NCBI GenBank assembly: GCA_002347025.1
Contig: DEAE01000007.1
Span: 40,859 to 104,858 of the forward strand
DNA: 64,000 nucleotides
DNA from: Acidobacteria bacterium UBA2990
Lineage (GTDB): Bacteria > Acidobacteriota > Vicinamibacteria > Vicinamibacterales > UBA8438
Direction: 5' to 3'
Shown here: positions 43,975 through 51,716 of the stretch, piece after piece
How positions within the stretch are numbered: position 1 is the stretch's first letter
How the letters are laid out: every line of letters begins with the position of its first letter
The notes under the pieces: generated by a model
Seen by the model: the letters and a program-made list of their open reading frames with translations, nothing else
What the model was told of the DNA's origin: nothing
Database searches by the model: none
Program-made: the position numbers and the translations under genes

Positions 43975-45069
43975 CTAAAACATGGCAATTGGATTCACGG
44001 GACTGCCGGTACCCTGAGCGACTTTCAAGGGTGAAGCCATAAACATGAATTCGTAACGACCCTCATCAGCACAGGCAGCAGCAAGGGGCGCCAACCCAGC
44101 GTTATCAAGCAAAGCCACTCCGTAATTAAAGAGAACTCCATGCACCGCAAATGGCACATCGTACCCACTCGGGCTCGCATCCATTAGGTCCCAACCGAGC
44201 AACGCCACGTCGTGGTCGCGAATGAACTTCGCACAGGAGATGTGCAGTCCCGGCCTGGCCGCACCACCCGGTCGACCGGCTTCGGTATAAGCTTCCCAAC
44301 CACTATGCACTAACAGAGCATCACCCGGCTCAACCGTAACACCCTGGTCAGTGGCAATCTCCTCAAGCTCCCACCCGTGCACCGGCTCGGCAGCGGACAC
44401 ATGAGGCACCCCACGGTAACGAGCTACATCAAGCAGGACGCCTTTGGTAATGATCCCATCGCTCCATGCAGTAATGTCTCCCCAGTGAGCGCCCTGAGTA
44501 TCAATCTCCACAGCAGCATCTCGCCCCCCCCACATGCCGTCGTCATCCCACATGTGACATAACGCGTCGATGTGAGTCACTACGCCACCGTGATAAATGA
44601 AGCCGTAGTAATCCACAACAGCACCGGCACTCGACCCCTCTCGACCACTCTTTCGGATAAACTGCTGCGCAGGCTCGAAAACGCGACTAACTGATACCGT
44701 GCGACCATTTCTCACGAGTCTCGTGGCCGCCACACGTTTTTCCGGGGTAATCAGATTGATAGCTCCTCTTTGATCATCGGCACCCCAACGGCCCCAATTG
44801 CGACGCGTCGTGTACCACTCGTCGACTTCAGCCTGAGTAGGAATTCTCGGATCCACTTGAACAGTCCCACCTCCAGCTCCAGGGACAACAGCAGGTCCAG
44901 TCTCGTGAGTGGCTAATAGCCTCTCTGGTGACATAGATTCGGTCCCTGTAGACGCAACCACCCCAGAGCTTGAAGGCCTTCCGTCCGGCCAGGGGGCCAC
45001 ACCCCTACCAAACGCAACACCACCCATTGCGGCGGCTGTTCTCAGAAAGCGTCGACGTGATGAAGCCAT
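43975..45069 (-). CDS. Tat-exported cyclase-family (kynurenine formamidase-like) protein, copy 2
   Basis: Protein of 364 residues. A Tat signal (SRRRFLRTAAAMGG, residues 4-17) is followed by a low-complexity linker to about 70. The cyclase domain has the metal block HGGVVTHIDALCHMW at 160-174, with His166, Asp168 and His172 matching the family's HxGTHxDxPxH ligands. GDALLVHSGWEAY is the second conserved block. Unlike copy 1 at 19334 it keeps the histidine ligands. It is predicted to hydrolyse an amide, lactone or ring substrate in the periplasm with bound metal. GGAAGAG precedes the ATG. It starts 16 bases after the stop of the cytochrome gene, so it is probably in the same transcript as the SoxC-like dehydrogenase, although the biochemical link is unclear. 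Confidence 0.88.
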   Translation of the reverse strand: MASSRRRFLRTAAAMGGVAFGRGVAPWPDGRPSSSGVVASTGTESMSPERLLATHETGPAVVPGAGGGTVQVDPRIPTQAEVDEWYTTRRNWGRWGADDQRGAINLITPEKRVAATRLVRNGRTVSVSRVFEPAQQFIRKSGREGSSAGAVVDYYGFIYHGGVVTHIDALCHMWDDDGMWGGRDAAVEIDTQGAHWGDITAWSDGIITKGVLLDVARYRGVPHVSAAEPVHGWELEEIATDQGVTVEPGDALLVHSGWEAYTEAGRPGGAARPGLHISCAKFIRDHDVALLGWDLMDASPSGYDVPFAVHGVLFNYGVALLDNAGLAPLAAACADEGRYEFMFMASPLKVAQGTGSPVNPIAMF

Positions 45070-45085
45070 ATTCTCTTCCTTAATC

Positions 45086-45679
45086 TCAATGTTCCGGCAC
45101 TATCTCAAATCCGCGCGGCGTCTCTAACGTCCAAGCCTGTGGTACCTGGTAGGCCGCCCGCGCCGGCATCTCAACCATCGGCAAGGTCTGCTCATCGAGC
45201 ACGTAGTCTTCGGCGATCAAGTCATTGCGATAGAGCAAGAACGCGGTTACCGCGTAGACTTCATCCACGGTCAGTGTCCCGGGCCTGTCGTAGGGCATCG
45301 CCCGACGGATGTAATCCCATATGCTAGGAGCGAAGGGCCAGTGGCGAATCGGCCAGTAATTGGTGCGGGTTGTAACTTGTCCTCCGACCAGCGCCACCGC
45401 AGGACCCTCGCTTCCGGTAGGACCATGGCAGGCCGTGCACCCCCGTCTCGCGTAAACAGTTACACCTTCTGCAGCAGTACCGCTCCCTATCGGCAATTCC
45501 CTACCGTCAGGGTCAACCAACACGTCACGCCGCTCAGCATCACTCGGGGTCCGCCCTAAGCCGGCGAACGGCCTCGCCTCTTGCCCCCAGGCATCGGCAG
45601 CAACACTCAGCAACACTACACTAGCCGTGCACGTCAACCACCACGTCGACCGGAGCCAAACCATTCGTAACCTTCCCAT
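45086..45679 (-). CDS. Cytochrome c subunit of a sulfite/sulfane dehydrogenase-like enzyme
   Basis: Exported mono-heme cytochrome c of about 197 residues with a Sec signal (hydrophobic to about residue 34, AWGQ). Heme motif CTACH is at about 81-85. A later methionine in AMPYDRPGTLTVDE is the likely distal ligand. The reading frame begins inside the preceding molybdoenzyme gene, overlapping its end by 44-62 bases depending on the start. Candidates are ATG 45679 (used here), GTG 45682 and ATG 45664, which has GGAAGG seven bases upstream. The overlap indicates translational coupling. The protein resembles the electron-accepting subunit of SoxCD or SorAB, but with one heme it is shorter than SoxD. 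It should pass electrons from the molybdenum subunit to the respiratory chain. Confidence 0.88.
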   Translation of the reverse strand: MGRLRMVWLRSTWWLTCTASVVLLSVAADAWGQEARPFAGLGRTPSDAERRDVLVDPDGRELPIGSGTAAEGVTVYARRGCTACHGPTGSEGPAVALVGGQVTTRTNYWPIRHWPFAPSIWDYIRRAMPYDRPGTLTVDEVYAVTAFLLYRNDLIAEDYVLDEQTLPMVEMPARAAYQVPQAWTLETPRGFEIVPEH

Positions 45680-46928
45680 CACGTCCCACCTTCCAGGGTT
45701 GAACCCAGTTACAGTGTCCGAGCTGACTCTGAATCGTCCCGTATAACTGTCCGCGTGTTAAGTCCCAGTAGCGAGCGTATTCGGCTTCGCTCGGCTGCAG
45801 TTGCCCCTTCTCATCGAGACAACGCGATTGCAGTGTGGCTTCTTCACCATTCCAGTGCCAAGGCAACACAAATCGAGTGTGGGCCTTCGGCAGGACAGGA
45901 CCCGCCAGTTCTGCCTGGTGGTAGGTCCTACCCCCATCAGTAGATACTTCTACTCCTGTGACGACTCCCGCCCCTGACCAAGCCAACCCAGAAATGACCT
46001 GAGGCCCAGACCCAGATAATCGCTGCCCGCCGGAAGGAGTCGTGATGACCGAGCTAGGACCAAATTCGTAGCTATCCTGCTGAGTCTTTTGATTGGGCGT
46101 CAAGAACCTGGAATGCTCTTGGAATGACAAATAGGGCTGGTCAACAACCTTAATACGCCGCAACCACTTCACATTGTAAATACCCTCGAAGCCCGGCACC
46201 ACAAGACGCAGCGGAAAGCCGTGGTCAGGACGAACCGGCTCCCCATTCTGCCCATACGCCACCAACACATCGTCCAGCGCCTTCGCCATGGGCACACTTT
46301 TAGTATGTCGACCGCCGGACGCCGCTTCAGCAATTACCCACTGCGCACTATTCTTAATCCCCGCAGCTTTAAGCAGAAGTGACAACGGGACCCCGGTCCA
46401 TTCACTACATCCCATTCGTCCGTGTGTTCCGGTCACAGTCTCGGCCCGAGGACTCGGTCGATTCCCGATGCACTCGAGAAAACAAATGCGAGAAACGACA
46501 GGGAACCGTCGCAACTCGTTCATGGTGAAGACCAAGGGTCGTTCGACCAAACCCTCAATCATCAACGTGTGTTCATCAGGATTAATGTCTGGAATTCCGT
46601 AGTAGTGTTGGGTTGTAAAGTGCAGGGAAGTTGGCGTTATCCCACCCACCAACTCAGCTAGCGGAGTCCTAGCACTCGGCCGCTGTGGCGTGGGTCGAAT
46701 CCTCGGCGTTGTGCTATGACTACGACCTTCGATTTCTCGAGTTATCGTCACAAAACGAGATCGCCGACCATAAAGCACAGCATCGAGGGAATTGTTGTCG
46801 ATGACAGCTGGAGGAGGAGCCTCCACGGCCGAAGCACTGACCTCCAACGCCGGTGGAGATGCCGCTAAACCCGCTACCGCTACACTTTTTTTCAGGAATC
46901 GCCGTCTACTGGGTCGCTTGACCTGCAT
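45621..46928 (-). CDS. soxC: SoxC-like molybdopterin sulfite/sulfane dehydrogenase, Tat-exported
   Basis: Sulfite-oxidase-family molybdenum enzyme of 435 residues. A Tat signal (PSRRRFLKK, 6-14) directs the folded cofactor-containing protein to the periplasm. HYYGIPDINPDEHTLMIEGLV at about 108-128 resembles the SoxC form. The molybdenum-ligand cysteine is Cys153 in LECIGNR. A C-terminal Mo-cofactor dimerisation domain starts near ISGLAWSGAG. ATG 46928 has GAGGAGG upstream; the longer frame to 46994 has none. With the overlapping cytochrome gene it forms a two-subunit enzyme that oxidises sulfite or protein-bound sulfane sulfur. No soxXYZAB genes are visible, so stand-alone sulfite dehydrogenation may be more likely than a full Sox cycle. 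The gene symbol is by family resemblance only. Confidence 0.88.
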   Translation of the reverse strand: MQVKRPSRRRFLKKSVAVAGLAASPPALEVSASAVEAPPPAVIDNNSLDAVLYGRRSRFVTITREIEGRSHSTTPRIRPTPQRPSARTPLAELVGGITPTSLHFTTQHYYGIPDINPDEHTLMIEGLVERPLVFTMNELRRFPVVSRICFLECIGNRPSPRAETVTGTHGRMGCSEWTGVPLSLLLKAAGIKNSAQWVIAEAASGGRHTKSVPMAKALDDVLVAYGQNGEPVRPDHGFPLRLVVPGFEGIYNVKWLRRIKVVDQPYLSFQEHSRFLTPNQKTQQDSYEFGPSSVITTPSGGQRLSGSGPQVISGLAWSGAGVVTGVEVSTDGGRTYHQAELAGPVLPKAHTRFVLPWHWNGEEATLQSRCLDEKGQLQPSEAEYARYWDLTRGQLYGTIQSQLGHCNWVQPWKVGRDGKVTNGLAPVDVVVDVHG

Positions 46929-46995
46929 TGGTCCTCCTCGGCTACGGATTCTTTGATCCAGACACAGCCACATTGTCAGGTGTTTCCACGCCACA

Positions 46996-48714
46996 TCATA
47001 GGCCTACCCGAGATAGAGCGTACATCTCCAAAGCTGCACCAAGCACCATTGCCCCTCCGCGATCGTCCGCCCCATTGACAGCGGGTCGATCGAGGTAATA
47101 ACGCTGTGAAGGTCCAGCGCCGGTGCTAATGCAAACATCAACCAAGCGGCCATCACTCAAGACGTGGGCAAGCACAGCGCGCCACCCTCGCTCAGCAACG
47201 ACCCGGTAGGATTCGTCAAGCCAACCTAGGCGTACCCCTCTGGCAACCGCTGTTGTCACCATAGAAGTAACGCTCAATTCTCGATAGCTACCAGCCACAT
47301 CCACGACCTCCCGCCACATCCCATCAGGAGCCTGCTGGGCCTTCAATCCGGCCATGAGGCGGCGATAAATTCCATCTATCGAGCTACGAGCAGCATGGTC
47401 CTCGGATAACGACGTAAGTACTTCGGCGAGGCCTAGTGCCGAAAATCCATTTCCTCGACCCCATGCCACCCGGGCATCGGCCGCATGGTGAAAGAGCCCA
47501 TCAGGTTGTTGTAAACGTGCAGCATAGTTCGTAATTAGCCGAGTCGCAGCCGATAGACCTGCAGCATCTCCTGCCCGAACTGCCGCAATCGTTCCTAGAA
47601 ACAGATCATCGCTCCACCCAGAACCGTACTCTGGCACTCCAGGCGAGCGTTCAACCATTCCCTGCTTGACCCCCTCAGCCGCCAACCGAGAAACGTTCTC
47701 CAGATTCGCGCCCTCGACAGCTGCGAGCTCACTAAATACCATCGTCCCGGCGACTGCACCAAGCCCTATTCGATCGCCAAATAAAGGCTGTTCACCCGTC
47801 AGCCATGGACTCACTTCAAGTAAGACCTTGTCTCGTAGCGAATTGTCTCCGGTTAAGGCAGCTAGCCGCAATGTGTGGACCCATGCAACAGCTGGGATAT
47901 AGGCAATGCCTACCCTCTCAGGGTAGCGTTGGGCCAGAACCCGGGCAACTTCTAGCGGGTCCCGCCCGACCCGTTCAGCTAGAGCCAACCGTAGAGGCGA
48001 CTGCCTGGCCTGGGCACGAGCCAACACCTCACGCATCACGGCTGCACCTTCCTCTGGGCGAGCGGTCACCACCAAGGTGTCAACCGAACCCAACCCTTCG
48101 TCTTCATCTCTATCCGTAAGAGCCACCGCCAAAGACCCATCGGCCAACCCGGTTCCAGCACTGACTGTTTGCAAACTGAATTCAGACCCCGACCTAAACA
48201 CAACAACCAAATCCGGCGCTTGGTAAGTGATCCACCGCCACAGATACCGGACCTCTGGCCGTTCGGCGTGGTCAAAGAAACCCTCCACCGGTGGGAAACC
48301 TGCCACCAAGTCGTTACCCTCTGTCACAGGCACAGCAAGCGGAAGGGCGCTAACCACCCAGTCCTGCTTATCTATCTCAGATGCCGAAGTCTTAAACCAA
48401 CGAATAGCATCGAGAACCATCCGCGCACTATCAACATCCCCGTCTAGACCACCCACGAGCACCAAGCGATGCGCAGCCGATCCGGAATCGAACGGCCCAA
48501 GATTCTCCAGAGTCAGCAGAGGCGTATTGTTTCGAGTCATTCCCGCCGCGCTCACCAGCGCCGGCTCTCCACCCTCGGTCAGTGACTGAAGCGTCGCTTG
48601 AAGCTCGACTACGCCTTGACCTGGTTGCGCCCGAGCCACTCCGCTCCCCGCCATCAGCAAACTCACGGTCGCGGCAACCACCAAAAAGTCAATAAAACGA
48701 GTAATTGCGTCCAC
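46996..48714 (-). CDS. Exported GH88/GH105-like glycoside hydrolase
   Basis: Protein of 572 residues with a Sec signal (about 1-30). The C-terminal two thirds (about 270-570) is an alpha/alpha-barrel with blocks typical of unsaturated rhamnogalacturonyl/glucuronyl hydrolases: GWSDDLFLGTIAA, HHAADARVAWGRGNGFSALG, DGMWREVVDVAGSYRELSV and a GPSQRYYLD region. The N-terminal part (about 40-260) has RLVLVGGLDGD and looks like a peptidase-M14-type or similar alpha/beta fold, which I cannot name securely. It should hydrolyse unsaturated sugar ends of acidic glycans. A GTG start has GGAGG five bases upstream, inside the end of the LamG gene, and the two genes are two bases apart, so they are co-translated. 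The SoxC gene lies 67 bases downstream. Confidence 0.82.
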   Translation of the reverse strand: MDAITRFIDFLVVAATVSLLMAGSGVARAQPGQGVVELQATLQSLTEGGEPALVSAAGMTRNNTPLLTLENLGPFDSGSAAHRLVLVGGLDGDVDSARMVLDAIRWFKTSASEIDKQDWVVSALPLAVPVTEGNDLVAGFPPVEGFFDHAERPEVRYLWRWITYQAPDLVVVFRSGSEFSLQTVSAGTGLADGSLAVALTDRDEDEGLGSVDTLVVTARPEEGAAVMREVLARAQARQSPLRLALAERVGRDPLEVARVLAQRYPERVGIAYIPAVAWVHTLRLAALTGDNSLRDKVLLEVSPWLTGEQPLFGDRIGLGAVAGTMVFSELAAVEGANLENVSRLAAEGVKQGMVERSPGVPEYGSGWSDDLFLGTIAAVRAGDAAGLSAATRLITNYAARLQQPDGLFHHAADARVAWGRGNGFSALGLAEVLTSLSEDHAARSSIDGIYRRLMAGLKAQQAPDGMWREVVDVAGSYRELSVTSMVTTAVARGVRLGWLDESYRVVAERGWRAVLAHVLSDGRLVDVCISTGAGPSQRYYLDRPAVNGADDRGGAMVLGAALEMYALSRVGL

Positions 48715-48716
48715 GG

Positions 48717-49637
48717 TTACCTCCGATACAACCCCGCAATGCCGCCATTGAAACGGTGCAGAGCGCGAACTTCATCATCGCTTAGAGCGCGACCGAATAG
48801 AGATAGTTCGTCGAATAATCCCACGTAGTTCACACCCAAACGAATAGATGCTTTGTCCGTGTCCCAGGTAAATGGTTCGTCGATACCTTCCGGTCCTTGA
48901 CCAACCCTCTCACCATCCAAATACAGAGCCGCCCGGCCAGCCGCCTGATTCAAACCTGCATAGGTAATGACCACATGTGTCCACCGACCGATCTCAAACG
49001 GCGGGTCATTCACCACCGTCAAGCGCTCCAAGAAGCCCGGATTAGCATCCGGTGACAGTTCGTCGGGATTCCAGTTCAACGAGTCTCCAAATAGCCCAAG
49101 CCGAAACTGCCTCGGAGACTCCGCCGTAAAATCCACCCAGATGGCTGCATCGTTATAGGCGGCATCGGTAATCTGAACCGGATCGCAAAACCCAGGTGCA
49201 AGTTCGGTATCGGGGTCCAAACTCAACCAGAACGACACCGTCCCATTCCAGTTCAGTTCGGAATAAGCAACATTCTCTGCAGCCGGATAAAAAATGGCAT
49301 GCTCGTTACGCTCGTGAAACTGCAACCCGTGCCCAAATCGACCGCCGGACTCCACGATCGACACTGCAGAGTTCCCAAGCCCTGGAACCGCCTGGTCCTG
49401 TTCAGCGTAGGATTCCGCCGTATAGATTTGGTCGTCACCCACCGCGAAATCTGCCGGCAACCCCTGGTCAAAGGATGCATGAAACGTTAGTGCTGCACCG
49501 AGGTTGTCCATGGTCACGACCTCCAGATCGTCCAAGGGGGTGCCATCGCCAACCTCTAGATCAGGCTCCACGGCACAACTAATCAGACCAACAGCTAGCA
49601 GTAGCCCAGCGACAGACGCCAAAGCAGAACGGTGCAT
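48717..49637 (-). CDS. LamG/concanavalin A-like lipoprotein
   Basis: Protein of about 306 residues with a lipoprotein signal, ending in LISC (lipobox Leu-Ile-Ser-Cys, Cys about 21). It should therefore be anchored to a membrane, probably the outer one. The mature part is a LamG-like jelly-roll domain. Key blocks are LTFHASFDQG, FHERNEHAIFYPA, GTVSFWLSLDPD, RWTHVVITYAG, AALYLDGERVGQG, and YVGLFDELSLFGRALSDDEV. Such domains bind glycans. ATG 49637 was chosen because GAGG sits six bases upstream. Together with the adjacent GH88/105-like hydrolase it looks like a small glycan-handling pair: one surface binder and one exported hydrolase. Confidence 0.88.
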   Translation of the reverse strand: MHRSALASVAGLLLAVGLISCAVEPDLEVGDGTPLDDLEVVTMDNLGAALTFHASFDQGLPADFAVGDDQIYTAESYAEQDQAVPGLGNSAVSIVESGGRFGHGLQFHERNEHAIFYPAAENVAYSELNWNGTVSFWLSLDPDTELAPGFCDPVQITDAAYNDAAIWVDFTAESPRQFRLGLFGDSLNWNPDELSPDANPGFLERLTVVNDPPFEIGRWTHVVITYAGLNQAAGRAALYLDGERVGQGPEGIDEPFTWDTDKASIRLGVNYVGLFDELSLFGRALSDDEVRALHRFNGGIAGLYRR

Positions 49638-49839
49638 AATCATCCTCAACCTGACCAGTTGACTCCACGAGATGCAGACCGAGCCTGAAGGTCCTGACTC
49701 CCGACTAACCTGGATCTGTGACGCTCTTCCCCATCCCCTTGCGCCAGCACAAACCTGGTCATCAGTGACACAGGCATCGTTATATTACGGAGACTCACTA
49801 GTGGTGTGGTCTCAACTCAAGTCGACATCATGACGTCAA

Positions 49840-49882
49840 CCGTAGTAAAAGTAGGCCTCCCCACCAAAAACTACCACTACGG
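49840..49882. repeat. Inverted repeat downstream of exported aldolase 1
   Basis: CCGTAGT (49840-49846) pairs with ACTACGG (49876-49882). Inside, GTAG (49851-49854) pairs with CTAC (49871-49874). It starts 26 bases past the aldolase stop. No T-run follows on the minus strand, so it may be a weak 3'-end structure or chance. Confidence 0.35.
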
Positions 49883-49908
49883 AATCCAACGAACGAACAC
49901 GGACGACG

Positions 49909-50748
49909 TTACCCACCTAGGGGCAACACGAACTCCCAACCTTCATCAATGCGCTGTTGCAGGCGACTCCGCGAGTCCCCACAGCCGCAAATTACCCGGT
50001 CTTGAGCCTGACAGGCTTCAAGCACCGTCTGAAAAGCGGCATCGACTTCAGGATGATTGGCATCACCTGGGTTCGGCCCCAGCCCAAGATCGATCGCCAT
50101 ATCGCCAGGCACGACCATAATAGCGCTGACCGGAGCTTCAAGGATTTCGTGTATATTCCCGACCGCCTCCTGAGATTCGATCATCGCCACCCCAAAAAGC
50201 TCTCCATCCGGATTGAGTGGCCACACATCAGCTTTTCGGTGGTACTCCGTGGTGTCAACTTGCCACAAACGCACGGCTCCACCAGGGCCCCAGCCTCGCT
50301 CACCTCGGGGTTCCGGCTGTTCCGAATCTCTAGTCGGTGGATATCGCATGGCCTGAACCATCCTAACAGCCTCTGCCTTGGTATCCACGTGAGGCACAAT
50401 CACGCCAAATCCCCCTAGATCCAGGACTTGCTTGATCGCCCACTTAAAGTCTTCATCACCCTCCTGCGGTATCCGAATCATCGGAGTGAGACTTAGTCGA
50501 CCGTCTGCATCTCGATCGTTGCCCATCTCTGTCAGCACCCGCTGTATCCGTTCACCCGAAAAGGGCGAATGCTCCATGTCAATAAAGCTCCAATCCTGGG
50601 TGGCAACCGCAGGTCGACCCTCCTCAATAGCTTCAATAACTTTATTTAGTCGGATAGTCTCCTGAGCAAAACCTGGCGACCCTAAAACGATCAGTGTGAT
50701 GAAAATCAATATCTTGGTGATGGCTAAAGCTGGTTGTGTCTTTCGCAT
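49909..50748 (-). CDS. Exported HpcH/HpaI aldolase-family protein, copy 1
   Basis: Protein of 279 residues of the HpcH/HpaI (class II 2-keto-3-deoxy-acid aldolase) family. Residues that act in HpaI are all present: His in FIDMEHSPF, Arg in TPMIRIP, the metal ligand Glu in VAMIESQEA, and the metal ligand Asp in VVPGDMAIDLG. The unusual feature is a clear Sec signal (hydrophobic about 8-28, ending PGFAQE), whereas family members are normally cytosolic. A second signal-bearing relative lies at 61298-62263. An insertion around residues 135-165 (with QPEPRGERGWGPGG) distinguishes it from typical aldolases. GGAG lies five bases before the ATG. Reversible cleavage or formation of 2-keto-hydroxy acids in the periplasm is the inferred activity. 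Confidence 0.85.
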   Translation of the reverse strand: MRKTQPALAITKILIFITLIVLGSPGFAQETIRLNKVIEAIEEGRPAVATQDWSFIDMEHSPFSGERIQRVLTEMGNDRDADGRLSLTPMIRIPQEGDEDFKWAIKQVLDLGGFGVIVPHVDTKAEAVRMVQAMRYPPTRDSEQPEPRGERGWGPGGAVRLWQVDTTEYHRKADVWPLNPDGELFGVAMIESQEAVGNIHEILEAPVSAIMVVPGDMAIDLGLGPNPGDANHPEVDAAFQTVLEACQAQDRVICGCGDSRSRLQQRIDEGWEFVLPLGG

Positions 50749-51251
50749 CGGTTCTCCAATCTCAGCTCACGCTTGAATGTACAGCCCACGGGTCATCATC
50801 TTCGACACCCATTTTGGACAAAATCAGATTTTGGTCAGCTATACGGCATGGCATTTCCCCAGATGTCCCTACCAACACCGAAAGCTCTCGACCCGTGCAG
50901 TCACGGCCCAAAACAAAGTGATGCATTCAATTTCAGGGACTAGGTGAATTGTAAGCGCCCCCAAGTGGCGCTGCAATCGCCGATTGTCGAATTGGACCTA
51001 TCGTCAAACGCCACCGGCACAAGAAGCGGGACCCGACGAAACGCAACATCTCTCGATGTCAGTGTCAAAACAAAACCTGAAGACCCCGACAAACTGAAAC
51101 GAGGGTTACGCTCTGCGTCCCAGTCCTTGCACCCAACAGCCTTCCCGGCACAAGATAAGCAGCATTCGCGAGATCGAGGATGACGACACCCCGCCAGCAC
51201 CATCGAGGGTGCAGTCTAGCCTCTTACCCTTAGAACTTTAAGAGGGAACAA
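50749..51251. other. Long divergent intergenic region with short inverted repeats
   Basis: About 500 bases between the leftward aldolase gene and the rightward coxS-like gene. AGCGCC (50954-50959)/GGCGCT (50967-50972) is a 6-bp hairpin, followed at once by CAATCG-C-CGATTG (50974-50986), a perfect 13-base palindrome. These could be operator sites for the molybdoenzyme operon. ORFs of 79-87 codons on both strands lack family features, and I do not support them as genes. Confidence 0.5.
51220..51245 (+). promoter_or_regulatory. Hairpin covering the ribosome site of the coxS-like gene
   Basis: CCTCTTA (51220-51226) is complementary to TAAGAGG (51239-51245) with a 12-base loop. The right arm overlaps the AGAGGG ribosome site at 51241-51246, six bases before ATG 51252. 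If formed in mRNA it would hide the ribosome site. The stem is short, so this is suggestive only. Confidence 0.35.
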
Positions 51252-51713
51252 ATGGCTCAGGTTTCCATTACAGTAAACGGAAAGCAGCGCAGCTCCGAAG
51301 TCGAACCGAGGACGCTGCTGGTTCATTTTCTGCGGGAGCAGCTCAATCTCACCGGCACCCACGTCGGCTGCGACACTAGCCAGTGTGGCGCCTGCACGGT
51401 GCTCATTGATGGCCGTAGCGCCAAGGCATGCACCGTTTTCGCCGTCCAAGCTGATGGTTCCGAAGTGACGACGATTGAAGGGTTGGCCGAGGGCGAGCAA
51501 CTCCATCCTCTGCAGACGGGCTTTTGGGAAGAACATGGGCTACAGTGCGGCTACTGCACTCCTGGCATGATCATGTCCTGCGTAAACCTACTGAATGACA
51601 ATCCAAAACCAAGCGAGCAGGAGATCCGCGAGGGCCTCGATGGCAATCTCTGTCGCTGTACCGGCTATCAGCACATCGTTAATGCGGTTCAACACGCCGC
51701 CACGAAGGGGTAG
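51252..51713 (+). CDS. coxS: [2Fe-2S] small subunit of form II CO-dehydrogenase-like molybdenum hydroxylase
   Basis: Iron-sulfur subunit of 153 residues of the xanthine-oxidase family. The plant-ferredoxin cluster uses Cys40, Cys45, Cys48 and Cys60 ([12 protein letters not shown]). The second cluster domain uses Cys99, Cys102, Cys134 and Cys136 (QCGYCTPGM and CRCTGY). It carries electrons from the molybdenum site to FAD in the CoxM partner. There is no signal peptide, so the enzyme is cytoplasmic. It is the first gene of a tight S-L-M operon (three bases to coxL), the order usual for form II enzymes, whereas form I uses M-S-L. Gene symbols reflect family resemblance; CO as substrate is not shown for form II. 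Confidence 0.93.
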   Translation: MAQVSITVNGKQRSSEVEPRTLLVHFLREQLNLTGTHVGCDTSQCGACTVLIDGRSAKACTVFAVQADGSEVTTIEGLAEGEQLHPLQTGFWEEHGLQCGYCTPGMIMSCVNLLNDNPKPSEQEIREGLDGNLCRCTGYQHIVNAVQHAATKG

Positions 51714-51716
51714 ACC

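Noticed and set aside
50944..51183. 79-codon rightward frame in the aldolase/coxS gap
   Set aside because: It has no clear ribosome site or family features and overlaps an equally long opposite-strand frame.
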